A program made the translations under genes and the position numbers. Positions 1-15,200 of a stretch of 64,000 bases of DNA are shown here, piece by piece; the first letter of the stretch is position 1, and every line of letters begins with the position of its first letter. A model generated the notes under the pieces. That model ran no database searches. It was not told the DNA's origin and saw only the letters and a list, made by a program, of their open reading frames with translations. Source of the stretch: Vandiemenella viatica (lineage: Eukaryota > Arthropoda > Insecta > Orthoptera > Morabidae); contig CM061919.1 of NCBI GenBank assembly GCA_031002005.1, forward strand, positions 225,244,739-225,308,738, read 5' to 3'.

Positions 1-647
1 ATTTGCTGCTCTAACTAATTATTCAAATCTATATGCAAACAGTTCCATGAGAACAAAGTTACCTTCCTCCCAAAATATAAATAATAAAAAAGAATACTCG
101 ATGAAATTAACCTATGGCAATCAAGCTAAAACTCTATACCACTTATTCTTTAATATAAAGTAATTTGTGTAAATTGGAAAGCTGATTTCTAAATGTAAAG
201 AATAAAGATAGTTTAGAAACAAGAAATATATTTATATAGGAACCAAGGTCAAATGAGATAAGAACAATTGAAACAGAAAAATTAAAATATTTAAGCATTG
301 TGAACTTGATTTAAATATAAAGTTTGGATATTAATTTTATTCCAAGTAAAATAGGAAGCATATAATTTCTTGCATGAAAAAAGAGAGAGAAGTAAGGTTG
401 TTGACAGTGAACATCATGTTTGTACCATTATTTAAAACTAAGTTGTAAAAACCAAAATTAAATAAAATGTAAATCAATAAATATTTTAAAATATTGAAAT
501 TTTGATAAATATTTATATGAAAAAAACCCTTTAATGTTCAGAACATCTCTATACACAAAGTAGAATAGTTGTATTAAAAATGACTCCATATTTAATTCTA
601 GGAAAAATATCAGTAATTCAGTAATCTGTTAATTGAGTAACACTCAC
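1..647. other. Intron, nothing recognised
   Basis: A+T-rich DNA downstream of the last visible TANGO1 exon. No open frame, repeat or further exon with good splice sites was seen. Confidence 0.5.
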
Positions 648-744
648 CCAGTTTTCATGAGCCTTCTTTTCAAGTGTTGCTAATTGTCCCTTAAGACTTC
701 TTTCTTGATCTATGATCTCCTTTTTCAGCATTTCATTCTGCGAT
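648..744 (-). CDS. Tango1: TANGO1 exon, last one in window
   Basis: 97-nt exon. It follows an acceptor reading ataatttcag (minus strand) and ends at a strong GTGAGT donor. It starts in phase 2, completing Lys-Ser with the AA left by exon 15500-15601, and ends in phase 0 after Trp. It encodes SQNEMLKKEIIDQERSLKG followed by a Leu/Glu/Lys stretch ending EKKAHENW, the most diagnostic TANGO1/cTAGE segment in the window. The coiled coil must continue in exons outside the window. Confidence 0.88.
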
Positions 745-3700
745 CTGAAATTATGGATGCATGGAAAGATAAAAAAAAATACATATGTTGCTCCTCAGAG
801 ATATATATTTTTTATTATATTATAAATTAATATTTTTTAGGAAATATTGACCTAGAATGTTTTAAGCATTTTAGGAATATTCATGTTAAACAATAACAAC
901 TTTTTTGAATAGGCAGCAGAACAACAAGTGACACAGAAAAAACTTTTTGTAGTATAATTGAAGCTAACATACTTACCATAGATACCAAACCTGAGATTTT
1001 TTAATATATATCACAAGATATTGTAAAAATATTAAAAATCATCAATTGGTACAAATAACAGAGTTCTCCCATACAAAGACATGAAGAAATAGCCTCCACA
1101 TTTACACCAGTGTTCAATTAAATTTAATTCCAATGGAGCACATGCACCAGTGGCAATTTTCTTACTCACTACCACTGACTATATTGGCAGCAAAAAGCAA
1201 AATTTCAATTTAGAAACCTTATTATACGAGGGCGAGTCAAAAATTATCTGGACATCTCATAATATAATTTATTTACATTTATTTAAATACAGTTTGACTT
1301 ATTCATTATTTTTCAATAGTCTCCCTCCTTTGTAATGCACTTGGTCCAGTCCACAAGCTTGTGTATTCCTGCCAAAAGGAAGGCTTTCGGTTGGTTGCAA
1401 AGCCACTGATGCACCGATTCCTGCACCTCTTGGTTTGAAGAAAATTGATGACCTTGTCTTTCAGTGGCCCAAACAAATTAAAGTCTGATGGAACAAGATC
1501 TGGACTGTAAGGTGGATGTCCCAGCACCTCAAAACCCAATATCATTTCAAGGGTGAGTCGAACCGTGTGAGGGCGGGCATTATCATGCATGAGCAACGCT
1601 TTCTTTGACAAAAGACTTTGTCATTTGTTGTGAATTGCTGGTTTACATTTGTTAGACAATAATGCACAGTAATATTCTTTGTTGATAGTTTTCGCCTTCT
1701 CCGTGTAATTTTCCAGTATAGACCCTTTTGTGTCCCAAAGCACCTGACGATGGTGCAGTCTTGAATTTTTTCTTCACAGGTGATTCAGGATATTTCCACT
1801 CCATACTCTGGTGGTTTGATTCTGGGTCATAGTGATGAGAGCATGTTTCATCACAGGTTACTATTCTTTCCAAAAATGAGTCACCTTTTTTGTTGTAATG
1901 GTCAAGTAAGTTTTGGCAGACCTCAAGATGTTTGAGTTTGTGTTCTTCAGTGAGTTGTCTTGGCACCCATCGCGAACAAACTTTACACAAGCCAAGTTCA
2001 TCATGGATAATGTTATAAGCATAACCGTCACTGATGTTCGAAATACACACTATGTTATCAATAGTAACTTGCCTATTTATGAAAACCATCAATTAAGCTT
2101 GCTCAACTTTGTCGTTTGTGGTGTCGTTGACTGACACCCTGCTCCCTCTTATTGTGTCACAGTTGTCCAGCCACTTTTCAACTTCTTGATCCACTCGAAA
2201 ACACTTGTCTGTGACAATGTACTGTCCCCGTACTGGGCTAAAAGTCTTCGGTGAATTTCAGCCCTTTTTACTCCTTCTGACCAAAGAAATCACACTGCTC
2301 CTTGTTCCTCCTTCATGCAAACTACTAGTGGAGAGGACATGTTTCCACTGTCACTGCCGGCTCAATATTGTTGCGATTAAGGTCGAGCGAGGCACACATC
2401 ACCACAGTAGTATCAACTGTAAACACGTATTTACGGAAAGCAGTACGACTACTGAGAAAGTGTTTTATTATGAAGATCCTGATAATATTTGACTTGCCCT
2501 CATATGTTGGTCCCAAACAGATTATTGAAGACATTTTTCAGGTAAGTCTATATGAAATTTTATTACAAACGGTTTGAAAAATGTGCATTTTGGGGTAGCC
2601 CTAACAAAGATTACACTACTGATTTAATACTAGGTTCACTATATAAGAAGGCATGTTTTCATCTATCAAATCTGAGGTACTACATGATATGAAAATAGGG
2701 GATAATTAAAAGCAAGATGGGGCAGAAACAAATGAAACATGAAATACTTTTAACCAAAAGCAGTAGTGTGTCACAAGTTACTAACCCAAGTTATATTTTC
2801 ATGATTAAAAAAAAACCAGATTAATCATAAACAACATAAGGAACACAGTTTACAATCAACAGTTCAAACAAAACAGGTACATCATTTCAGTTAAAACATT
2901 TGCTTTTTCTCTGTAAAATTGTTCTAATATCAGAATCCTGTTAACAACTAAGGCTCGAAAACAATGCATCTTAGATTATTCTTTTTCGTGTGTTTTTACT
3001 GTACTTCAAGACTGCATCAAACGCTCAGTTTCTTCATAACTGGTTTTACAAGGAACGTTAGTAGCTCAAAATACCTATCATTTTCAATGGGTATCAGTTA
3101 TGAGAATGTTACTAATATTTTCTTCACTGTAACTGCCTTCTTTTTTTTTGGTCTGACATAGCATAAAAAATTAAATATCTACATATACATGAAATGTTTT
3201 AAATCAATATATTGTATGTTTGTGTTCATATTTTGTGTTGTATACTTGTCACAGCCTTCAACTTTGGTGAGTGATGGATTATTTTCCCTGCCCTTTGTTA
3301 TTTATAATACCTAAAAGCCGTTTCCCTTTTCGTTAGTATTCTGTCTATATATTTATGTAGCTGTGAGACCATGGCTGCCTCAGCTAGCCCAGTCACATAT
3401 GTCTATTGTGTTTTTGGAATGTTTATTTATTTTTTGGTCACTGCTGCCCACCTCCCTTCAACTTTGGCGAATAATGGGTCTCTTTTATATTTTCTTTCCA
3501 TATTTATGTAGGTTGTCTTGATTTGGATGAGACACATGGTGAGGAAATCAGATATGGTCACATCAATGCCTACATGATGAGCATCGATGCGACAACATTT
3601 GATTTCCTCACCATGTAAGAAAAAGACTAAGGTTCATCACCAAAATATTGTTCTACAAGTGTTCGTCACAGCCCAGCTGTCTTCATCTATGGTAAATGTT

Positions 3701-6215
3701 GGATTTATTTTCCCCACTCTTCATTATTTTCAGTGCCTTAAAGCACCTTCATAATCGTTATTTTCTTTATAAAGATCTAAAATAGGAAGAATAGGAAAAG
3801 TAAATGCATCATTCAAAACAGATTACGAAATGAGGGCCATGACGAACACATACAACACAATTGATGAATCTTAGTCTCACTAGAAGGTAAGACATATGGT
3901 GAGATCAGATGTGGTCACATTGATGGTCACTATGAGAATGGGTAAACAAGTGAATGAAAAAAAAAATAAAAAAAAAACAAGAGGTGGGAAATATTATCGT
4001 TACAAAATATTGAATGTAAACATGATGCACATAAGAATAGACAAGAAATATAAATTATTTATTTTACTTTATGCGCATGGACCTCTACAGATCACACAAA
4101 ACAGTCATTTTCTGTCTGAGTTTCTTTTGCCATTCCAGTATTCTCGCATCCGTTTACTGAAGGCAAGTTTTATCTCTTCTGTCCATGTTGTGCCGGTCTT
4201 CTTGGCTTTGGTTTCTGGCATGACTACCCAGTCGTGTATTTTTTGTCTGAAGGTTTTGCGATCTAGGATTTCTGAGCTCTTGATTTTAGCTTTTTCCAAG
4301 TCTTGTCTTACTTGATCGAACCAACTGTTAGGCATTTTTAATGGTTGCATAAGTTTGAATATTTGCTTAGTTAATCTGTGATCTGGCATCCTGTAGATTA
4401 TTTATATTATAAGTGCATAAATAAATGATAATAGTAAGTGCTGGGTCTGCTACAAGGATCAGAAGCTGATATCAGGGAGATGCCTGACATCAAGATTATG
4501 TTGGTATGTTAATATCCATCCACAAGGTTTTAAGAGTATTGTGGTTGCTGGGAAGCCTCTGATAGCCCTTACTGTGAAACAGTTACTTAAGTGGTTCAAA
4601 TTGTAAGAACTGCTATATGCTGCCACCAGATGGTCTAAGTTGCTGTTTGTCTGGGGCTTTTATTTCTGGCAGAAAACTGGTTAGTGTTGAGGCCTAAATA
4701 TGAAAAATACATGGGTTCAGGTGAGGTGATATATGAGATGTGTTGTACAGCATGTTGCATGTTGAATGATGGGGAAAGTTTCCCCTGTGATTGAACTGTA
4801 GTAGGTGGCAGTGGCCGGATGTACAAGGTGCAAGTTTTGCTGTGGGATCTGTTGCACAGGAAGAACCTGTATGGATGTTTGTGAGAGCAAAAGGACGATT
4901 ATATATTGAAAAAGAAAAGATGTTCTTGAGATTGGATGGTCTGTTGAACTGAGTGCAGTGAGCAGGTTTTTATGGAGAAGGTTGTACATTTAGGAGACGG
5001 AACTTAGCAAGTCGTGGCCACGATCTAGGAATTAGGCCAATGGACTCAAGACCAGGAGAGAACTGGGTGAAGTATAAGAGCTGCAGTTAGATTTTAGAGG
5101 TGCAGGATTGAGGTAGTTGTCTAAAGGATGAATTGCAGTGAGAGATTTGTTTTTGTGCAAAATCAAAGGATTGCAATGGGGAATTAGGGCTTGTGAAAGT
5201 TTTTGGGAGTACTGGGAGGGAGTCATTATAACAGATGCATCTGCCATGGATGCAAATGCTACATGGAAGGGAACATTTAACATGGCAGAGGAGTATAGGC
5301 CAACTTTCCATAAAGAAATGTTATCATGAAAAAGATGACATTGTGAGAATGGATCAATGTTAAGTTGAATCAGTAGCTATTGTTTAAAGGATTAAGGAAG
5401 TCTAATAGGTGGTTCTCACTGTGGGTCTAGATCATAAGTATATCTTATAAGTACCCGAACCATTCAAGAGTTTGATCAGGATTTAGAACATCTAAATGGC
5501 CTAGGAATAGGTTTTCCTAGGATGGGGACATTTGGATGGACATGGCTGGACATGGCAGTGCCATGTATCTTGCAGTAAACTTAAATTAATAGGTTTTTTT
5601 GCATCAATGAAGTGACCCAAGGAAATGAAGGATATCCTGGGGAGACTAAGGAGGTCATATTTCCCAGTAGAGCAGGGCTGAGAAAGCATGTGTGGGGTAC
5701 CTTTTATGAATGGAGGGAAGTTCTGTGCAAAGTGTTGGAGGTTCAGTGAGCAATCCCTATCTCACAACTATAGGTCACTGAAGGTTGCCAGGTTTGGGAA
5801 GAAGTTACAGGTGGATGTCCAGAGATTCTGTTGAATGAGGATGGACCTGTTTGCTGTGAACAATACATGTTGGCACTGAAGTGCTGTCTCAAAAGCTCAG
5901 CCTCGTAGTCACTGCAGTCCAGTGTTGAACCCTATCAGCTGGAAGGATGATAATGTTCTTATTCTTATTCTCACAGCTCAGGTTTCAATGGAACTGAGAT
6001 TGTTGAAGTGTGGGATGAACAGCAGGTAACTCCAGAAAAAAATATCTCACAGGCAGTGACGGAACAAACAAACATATATGAAAATGTATAAACAAATGAA
6101 ATTTATTTATCCAAGTAAATAAGACTATTACTGGGCGAAAGTCTGTGCATTTAAGATATTTTTGGGAAAAAATGCATTTAGAGTAGTGTTAATGACCTAC
6201 AGGAAATGAATCAAA

Positions 6216-6287
<72 letters not shown>

Positions 6288-9200
6288 GATTCAAGCAAAC
6301 TTTAATGGGGTTCTGATTAATGTACAGCCTCTGGTTATGTATCTGATTAGTAGATTTTCGGGTTATGCCGTGTTGTATGTAAGGTATGTTTCATTTAAAA
6401 TGTGAAATCAGAAAGATGAGAAAAAATGGATGAAAAGGATAGCAAATAAGTAACAATTTTCTGTTGAACAGGATTTATGGTTGCATATTGATGGAGTTTT
6501 GAATAAAGTACAAGTTCTAATTCTGGGTGTAAAATAGGTTATGTTTCATTTTGATTTTAAATTGGAAAGCTGGAAAATTTAGAATAAAAGGGTAAACTAA
6601 TGGGTATCAATGTTTCACTAAACGGGTTACATCCAAAATCATTGGTTGAATTTTGATGGGCTTTCAAATAATATACAGCACATGGTACCAGACATAATCA
6701 GGAGGTTTCTTTTTTCATATGAGAATGAAAAGCTGAGAAATTTAAAATAAAGTGTCCACAAATTATTATCAATTTTTTTCATTGAACACAATTCATGCCA
6801 GAACTACTGCTCAAATTTAGTTAATTCTTACAGTCAAAATGCATATTGCGATTTCGTCGTACGAATAGGATTGCATTATTCAGAGGAATTAAGTTACCCT
6901 TTTTTCCCTCATTGGTGATGCGTTAACTACGACATGATCAGTTTAATTTGAAATTAACAGTCCATATAACCGAAGTTGTGGGCAACAGTTAGTGAATAAA
7001 TAAAGGAATAATAATACAATAAATACACAATTAAAAAATAATTGATGGGTATACAGCGAGGGTGTTATAGGAATTAAGGCCAGGTCAATGTATGGAATAC
7101 AGGATATTTTGATAAGCAGGTTACCATCTATGGAGTTCACAAGGAAAATTTAACCGCTCTGATTACAAAACAGTTGACGACATTGTTGAAGTTGTGACAA
7201 ATGGCTTGGGCTGTTACTGAATGGTTTATGTTGCCAGTGTAGACTGTTTGCCAATGGCCAATCATTCTGTTCGCAATGAGACCTATGTAAGCTCAGGCAG
7301 GTACATAGCATGCCAAATAAGGGGAAAGGCTTCCCCCATGATTGGATGGGAAAAGGTCATAGTAGCCGGATGCATGCTGCTGGTTTTACAATGATGTCTG
7401 CTGCATGTAAAGGGTCCATCTGGTGATTTTGGAAAATCCAGAAGGGTGGTGTATTCATTTAAAACCCTCCACTAATAATTGTAGTGGAACCAAATATTGT
7501 TTCTGAATGCAACAACTTCTACTAACAATATTACTCTCATCTCTGAGAGCATAACTATAACAACCAAACATTCTCTAAGAATAACTGTAATTTCATCTAG
7601 CTTTATGCCAGTGAATATAAAAGAAGTTGATAAACTTACAGATGAAGCAGATTATTAATATGGTTTTTTAATATTAATTTGGGAGATGTTTTCATTACGA
7701 TATAGTGGATGGTGCATGGAGGCGTAAGAGATATCTTTTGTACAAGGTCAATAGGGGAGCAGTGGGGCTTCACGATAGATTTTGAGAGTTTCTGGGGAGG
7801 GATTCTTTGTCATAAGAGATATGTCTGCCATGGATAGCAAGATTGTAAGAAAGAGATTGTTTGGTGTGGAAGGCATAGCAACTGTCAAATGTATATATTG
7901 TTCTAAATTAGTGTGCCCTGTGTAGTTATACTTTAAACTAGCAAGATTCTTCAACATTTCAAAAAGTATATCTCTTCCAAGACTTTTAACTTGTGTGCAG
8001 AAATCAGCCAAATATTTTGTGACTGTAATAAAAGTTTTCCTAATATTTTCAACAGTTTGGGATCCAAAGAGACTTTAGCACACCTCCTTTCAGTATTATT
8101 TTCTTAATATATGCTATGTTTACCTCTTGCTCCTGATTTTAAAAATTGATGATAGTTTAGTACTCCTGAAATATTTTAAAACCTGGATAAGGCTAACGCT
8201 GCAATAACTCATTCCATAACTGAATGTTCATTATTTTCAGTATAATGGTTTCTTATTGCCTTCAACAGGCTCTCCTCCTCATTTCACTAAAACATGGATG
8301 TAAAAGTGCTCTGAATATGCATTTGCTCTTCTGTGCCCTGATAAGATACTTCACATTCTAATTCTATGTATTATTTGTCAACAGAACAGCAGTTTCACCA
8401 CTCTTTTACTAAGCAATATTTTGTCCTCGCTATTACCTTCAGATACAAAACAGTTCAAGAAATTCATGTTTCCATGGTGCATCCAAGAAATTCATTTTCT
8501 ATTTTCGGAATTTTAACACAAATCTGTTTCCTTTCCAGCACATAGAATTTTGTTGTTGTACTTTAAATTTAATATATTTACTAAAGTTTATCTGTGTGAT
8601 GGTTCTGTTAATTAAATTTTTTCCAAAGCTATTAAAAATTGCTTATTTATTTCCGGATCATTTAATCCAAAATAGTATTAATTTTATCTAAACCATTGAT
8701 TATGTACCTCTGAAGGAACATATGTTTTCACTGTAACCAAACGTAGATGTAACCCACAGCTCAGACATAAAAATAAATGGACAACCCTAAATAACATAAT
8801 TGATCATCTTCAGCTCAGAAAACTGCAGCAACTAAATGTTGCAGTGACTCTACTAATCAGAAGTTTCAAGTAATATTCTGCACTCATGTTGTCTCAATAG
8901 CCACCTATAATTACTTTATTTTTGTGGGGATTGATATAGTGCACGAAGGTCTGTGTCAATAACTTTCAAAATTTGTTCCATGGCCTTATGTGCTGGAATT
9001 GTCCAGAATGCTTTTCGAACAAATCAGACATCATCTGGATGTGGTTACACATTATCATTCTGAAACTTTCATCATTGTTAGAGTAGGTTTACAAATGATT
9101 ATCATATCAATGTTCTGTCTGGATCTTCTTCTTCTCCACTGCCTTTTCCCCCAACATTCAGGGTCAGCTTGAGTTTCCTCCACCTTCCCCAGTCTACAGC

Positions 9201-12200
9201 ATCCTCTTCTTTTAGTCAAGTTCAGGAGGTCCTTCTTAAATAATCCTTCCACTTTATCCTTGGTATCCCTATGGATCTCTTTCTTCCCACAGGCATCATC
9301 CATGCTTTCTTGATTGATTCTCCTCATGACACAACCGTTCCACTTTAATCTTCCCTCTCTAATGACTTCATGGATCATTTTAATTTTACTGATCCATACT
9401 GGAGTAACCATGCACCATACCACTATATAACTGCCAACCATTATAATGATTTTCTGAAAGCTGGATCCAGGATCTCTTACAGTTAGTTCCCAATCATATC
9501 CGATAGTTGGTATGTATCAACTGGGTCATTCGCTTGTTGACAAGGCTGCTATCTGCTCATCCACTGCTGGTCTTGATCACCCATCAGAAGTGACTGGCCA
9601 CTGAATTGTCCAATTTCTGAAGTAATTTCATACATCAAATAGTTGTGACGCAGTCTTGATATCGTGGAGTTTATAATATTGAATTTACCACATATGTTTA
9701 GCTCCAACAAATATTTTGCATTCAGACTCAGTTAATTCTCATTAGGTAGCCATTATCATAACAATGAAAATTTAAAACTGATAAGTCCAACTCATAGCAA
9801 TGTCAACCATCTTCCTATTTATATTCTTTAGATGAGCTGTATGTGCCAAATGTATATATTTGTATGCTATTCCATGACTTTGGCATTTCAGTTACAATCA
9901 CCACAAATTTGTAATGGAGTTAAAGAAGGTATCTGGGGATAGTATTTCCGACCTGGATTTTTATAAAATGTTAACCATAACAGCCAACGTTTCAATCCTA
10001 CCCTGAAATAACAGTCTTCTGCCCTGCAATCCCCGAACAAGTTTCTTTACAGTCAACCTCAGCCAACTACTGGTTCACAAACACCAAATTTCCCAGAAAA
10101 CATAAAAATATGACATTTTATTTGCTTGCAACAGATGAAGCTACATCACTGCACTTTGTTTTTACTATTTTTTTCCTCCCCTTTCTTGCTTTTGGCTTTA
10201 CACCTTGTTCATTAGGTCATTAGAGGTGGGAAAGGGTTGGGGGCAATGAACCGGAAGGAATTCGGCCATAGCCTTTTGAATGAACCGTCCTGGCATTTTC
10301 CTGAAGTGATTTGGGGAAACAATGGAAAACCCAAATCTGAATGGTCATACAGGGATTCAAAGCCATACCCTCCAAATGAAAGGCCACAGGCTTACCGTTC
10401 ATCCACACAGTTTTACTACCTTCCCCAACCTAACAATTGGAGAGGGTGTGACCTAGGAAATTGGTCATACAATTTTACACACTTGCAATATCTTTCCCAT
10501 TATTTACATAGGTCTGACCAATGATTAATTATCTATCATCACGAATGGTCATATGCAAACAGTGCTTGACAAAATCTTGGCCATCCTGTTGCTGTAAATG
10601 CCACTACACATAACTGGAATAAAAACCATTACTTTTCTGTTATTCATGATTTAGGGCTCCTGTCTATGAATACACTTGGGGCACCAAGTTTCAACACGAG
10701 CTATGTTTCCTTAAGATTGGAAAACTGTTTCCCCCCCCCCCCGTTATCACCCTTTTCTATTTATACCTCAAACGCCAACTGTCATTGATAATACTTTTTT
10801 TTTGTATGGCTTTACGCCTCGTCAACTTTGAGGCCATTAGATGTGGGATGGATTTGAGGACAAGGAATGAGAAGTAAATCAGCCATGGCCTCTTGAAGGA
10901 AGCATCCCGGCATTCGCCTGGAGTGATTTGGGGAAACAAAGGAAAATCCAAATCTGGATGCCCGGACGGGGATTTGAGCCGGCGTCCTCCTGAATGCGAG
11001 GCGAGAGTGTTAACTGCTCACACACCACAATCGGTTTTATAATACATTCAGTGCTACATTTCTTGTGATTATTGCTATTATTACTACTACCATTGATAGG
11101 TTTCCTTTCTCTGGCCTTGTTGAAATTCATATAGTTATTACTTCATGATCATTTGGTATTTCTGCTTTCACTGGTCATCTGGCACATCTTTTTCCATATC
11201 TGACTGTTACTTTAAGTTTCTTCCTGCATTAATTGTCTCCTATCAACTCAGTTCACCTCTACATCTTTTTTTGCCTGTTCTTCACGTTTTATTACTTAAA
11301 AATATTATTTTTTCAATTCCAGATTTGCCATAATTTTTTTATTAAATACTATTATTGCAACTCAAAATAATGAAGGATAGGTAAAGTAAAACTAACATTT
11401 ACCACAGATGATGGCAGGATGCCAGTGACAAACACAAAAGAAGGACTAACACTTATGATACAATATTTCGTTAATGAACCTTAACCTTAAATAGATGATA
11501 CACGGAGAGAAAATTGTATGTGAACATGCCAGGACACACCACACAAATTGATTGGCATTCAAATCTCATCTCTTTGTCATGTGCCTTATCTACTCTACAA
11601 AGATCAAGGTTTATCTGCGAAATATAGTATTACATGAATAAACTTCGCCAGAAGATGAATCCGGAGAGCAGTTTTGAAACATCGCATTGAACTGACACAC
11701 TTCCCCAGTGGGAGGCCCGAGAACATTTTATATGGTTGATACACTGGGAACCTCCAATCATTCAGCAGTATTACAGGGACACTGCTCTCCTGCCTTCATC
11801 TATGGTAAGTGACGGCTCACTTTTCCTGTGATTCTTTATTTCCGCTGCTTTAAAGCATTTTCTTTCTCATTATTATTGCTAATTTTATTATTAATTTATT
11901 TAAATATAAATAGGGAATAGAGAAGACCCCTCACTTTCCACAGTTGTTGGGAGGAGTGCACAATCACATTGAAAACATGAACATGACACAAAGAAATTTT
12001 ATGGATTAAAGCTTTCTTGGCAGTAGAGCACATGGAGTGAACAGGGTGGGAGTCAGAGAGTATGGTCTCTGATCATTTCACATTTTACTGCTGAAGAAAG
12101 ATTTAACTGCCAAAATTTCTATACTTACTATGTATATACACCATTACCTGTGGTAGGTGATGATTCCACGCTCTTTCGTTATTCATATTTATTAATCACC

Positions 12201-15200
12201 ATATCTTTTCTTATTTACACAGTCATTACTCCATTTTTTTCAGCTCTTTAGTATACAATTGACCTTTTTCCTTTTTTACACTCATCCATTCAACAGCTAC
12301 TAACATAGGAAACAATAACTTAGGGGTAGGAAACATGGTATCAAAAGAGCTGGAAGTAAGAAAAGGAGTGACACAGTGTAGCATATTGGGAAAACTAATG
12401 TTCATTATACAAATAAAAGACTGTGTTATTGATTTATAGTCATTTATTGATTAAAAGAACTCATGGGTTATTTTTCTGTTCACCTGAAATCTTCTTCAGG
12501 GAAACTGTAGTCTGAACAGGTTATTGAGTGTATAGGTCAACAAATAAAGACAAATGCCAAATAGAATTAGCTTATTAGATACTCAAAAATAAAAGTTTTT
12601 GTAATAATGTAGAAGACTGCTGAATATCTTACCATTCACCTGAAGATAAACTCTGTTGAACAAGTGATAGGGAGAGCTTTCAAGTCTTGCATCTAGTGTA
12701 GAAGGCGACAAAGGGAAGTATAAAAGAAGTGAAGGAACAAACTCTTGACAAGACTTTTGCTTGAATTTGGTGGGGTCATTGAATACGGGAATTGGAGGAA
12801 CTGCAAAGGATGAGAACCAGATTTTTGTGACAACTAATGTAGCATGCAATCAGTGTCTGATATGATAAAGGAGCTGAGTTGGGAGCCATCAGAAGACAAG
12901 AGACAAGGGAGGAAAGTGCTGGATTTTTTAAAATTATTTCTGGCTTTACACTTTGTTAATGGCAGGGTTGTTATAGACGGGAAAGGACTAGGAGCAAGTA
13001 ACAAGAAGGAATTCAGACATTGCGTTTTGAAGGAACCATCCTGGCATTTACCTGGAGTGATATGAGGAAATCACACAAAACCCAAAGCTGGATGGCCAGA
13101 TGGGGATTTGAACCTGTGTCCCCATGAATCCAAGGCCGGAGTGTTAATGCTCATCCACCATGCTCGGGGAGAGTATGGAAGTGCATAAGGCATATATTAG
13201 CAATGAAACCTGGATGAGGGAAGAACTAGGAGTAGGAAGAGAACAGATGACCATGAGAATACACTAGAATTAGATTCCAGGCATAACTGAGCAAAAAAAT
13301 TTTAACTTATAAGTAATGATTTCAGAGACTGGAATAAATTATATGTTAAAATAATTTCCTCAAACAGAAAAAGACTATAGAGTATACATTTTTAAAGCAC
13401 CAAGTAGGTGCTCCAATGATATTAAATAAATAGTACTAACGAATATCCCAGTTACATCTCACAAGCTTCAAGTTGTTCACATCAGAAAATTCCTTTGTAC
13501 TATGTTTTATTTGTATGAGGATCATCTTCTTGTCATCTGTTACAAGTGTTAGTGCCTTACTGTTTCATGTAATGAGTTAACAGCACCAGTTTCTTGAAAA
13601 CGCTACTTGAAAAGTTGCTGGTATTCTAAGAACTGTATATTCATAGACCGAAATTCTTCATCATTCTAAAAATTATATAAATTAAGGGAAAAAGAGATTA
13701 AAAATAAGTAATATCAAGTGTTGGAAACAAGGGTTCAATAAGGAGGAATTCTGCTACAAATATGCAAACATTATTAATTAAATACTTTGCAATTTTCAAC
13801 TACATAAAGCGAACACGGCTGAGGGAGGGACAGATGTTTCAAAATAAATTTAAAAACAGGAAATTACTAAAAGGTACTGTGGTATACAGTTAACAATGCA
13901 TACTTCCAATAATTCTGAAAAATACCTTTACTTCAATAACGATCCTAAGATAGACTGACTATGGCATATCATACACTCAGTCTCAACTCCTATTTGTAGA
14001 AGCATTACTGCTGACTCAATAGGGACATTAAGCACTTCAATTGTACTAAAAAGCATCATGAAAATAAGAAATCTGTAAGTACCCATGAGATTTTCGCACT
14101 TTTTTAACCTTCACTTTCTTCTTCTTTGTTGAATTTATGGGAGTCTCCTGAACTTCAGTGTCTTCAGATGACACCAATCCACTGCATTAGATACAAAGAT
14201 ATTTTAGTAGGGATACAGCTGGTAAATAGGAAGGGAGCAGAAATTTCATGAAGAATATACTTAAAAATTCCAAAGTACGCTGAGTAATTTTGAGGTCTAA
14301 GCAATGAAACAAAACAAAGGAAATGTTCAAATTAAAATCATAACATCACAAAAATCTAATCATTTACATAGATTTTTGCACTTAAAAATTAAATGATTTT
14401 GTAGCATTGTTGGAGAGTTGCACAGAAATTGACTCAAAATTTCCTTTGGCACTATAATTTCAAGGGTGGGGGGAGGGGGTAGATGGAAAGGAAAGGAAGT
14501 TATAAACAATGCACAATGTTTCGCTAGAGATTCAATACCTTGATTAGAATCCACTGCATTGTGTAATCATGTACGATGCACACTGACAGTATTCTGAAAT
14601 GTGACATATGAAGCAAGCTACACGGATACTGTATTACAAAATGTTAATATGATTCAACCAATGATGAGATTGCTAATGGAATTCCGAATACTGTATAAAT
14701 GAAGAAATCAACTTAAACCAAATTTACTGATACTTTAATGTTGTGAAATTATTAACTATTAAGTTCTAACCTTCCACAAGTATGGAGTTTTTAAGGCGAA
14801 AATAAAAGAACAACCAAGCATCTGTTTAGATAATTATGAATAACTGCCCAATAACTATTTATCAGAACAGCCAGTATATGTACAGACATATCAAAACTCT
14901 CACAACACTATCTCCTTAAGTCCCATATAACAATGCTCTAAAAATTTTACTTAAAAGTAATTTATTCCATGAACAACATCAGTGTTCGATCTAGAGGGAG
15001 GGAGGGGAGGGGGAGCAAAATCGTGTTTGCAGGGTGGCATTTAAGTGGTAGTGACCTGGTTCCCCCCCCCCTTTATTACTATTCTGGGAGCGAATAGTGA
15101 TAATCGGGGCAGTGACACGCGGGGTGGCAACAATGGGGGCGGGAAAATAATGTTCAAAGTGGCAGCAATCTCTTGGTTTTTTTTGCCTTGGTTCAGAAAA

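Noticed and set aside
9960..10030. Hammerhead-like string ending GAAACGTTGG
   Set aside because: No CUGANGA box and no stem II could be formed.
11640..11700. CAGAAGATGA...GAAAC as a hammerhead
   Set aside because: The interval between boxes does not pair into a stem II; kept only as terminal-repeat debris.
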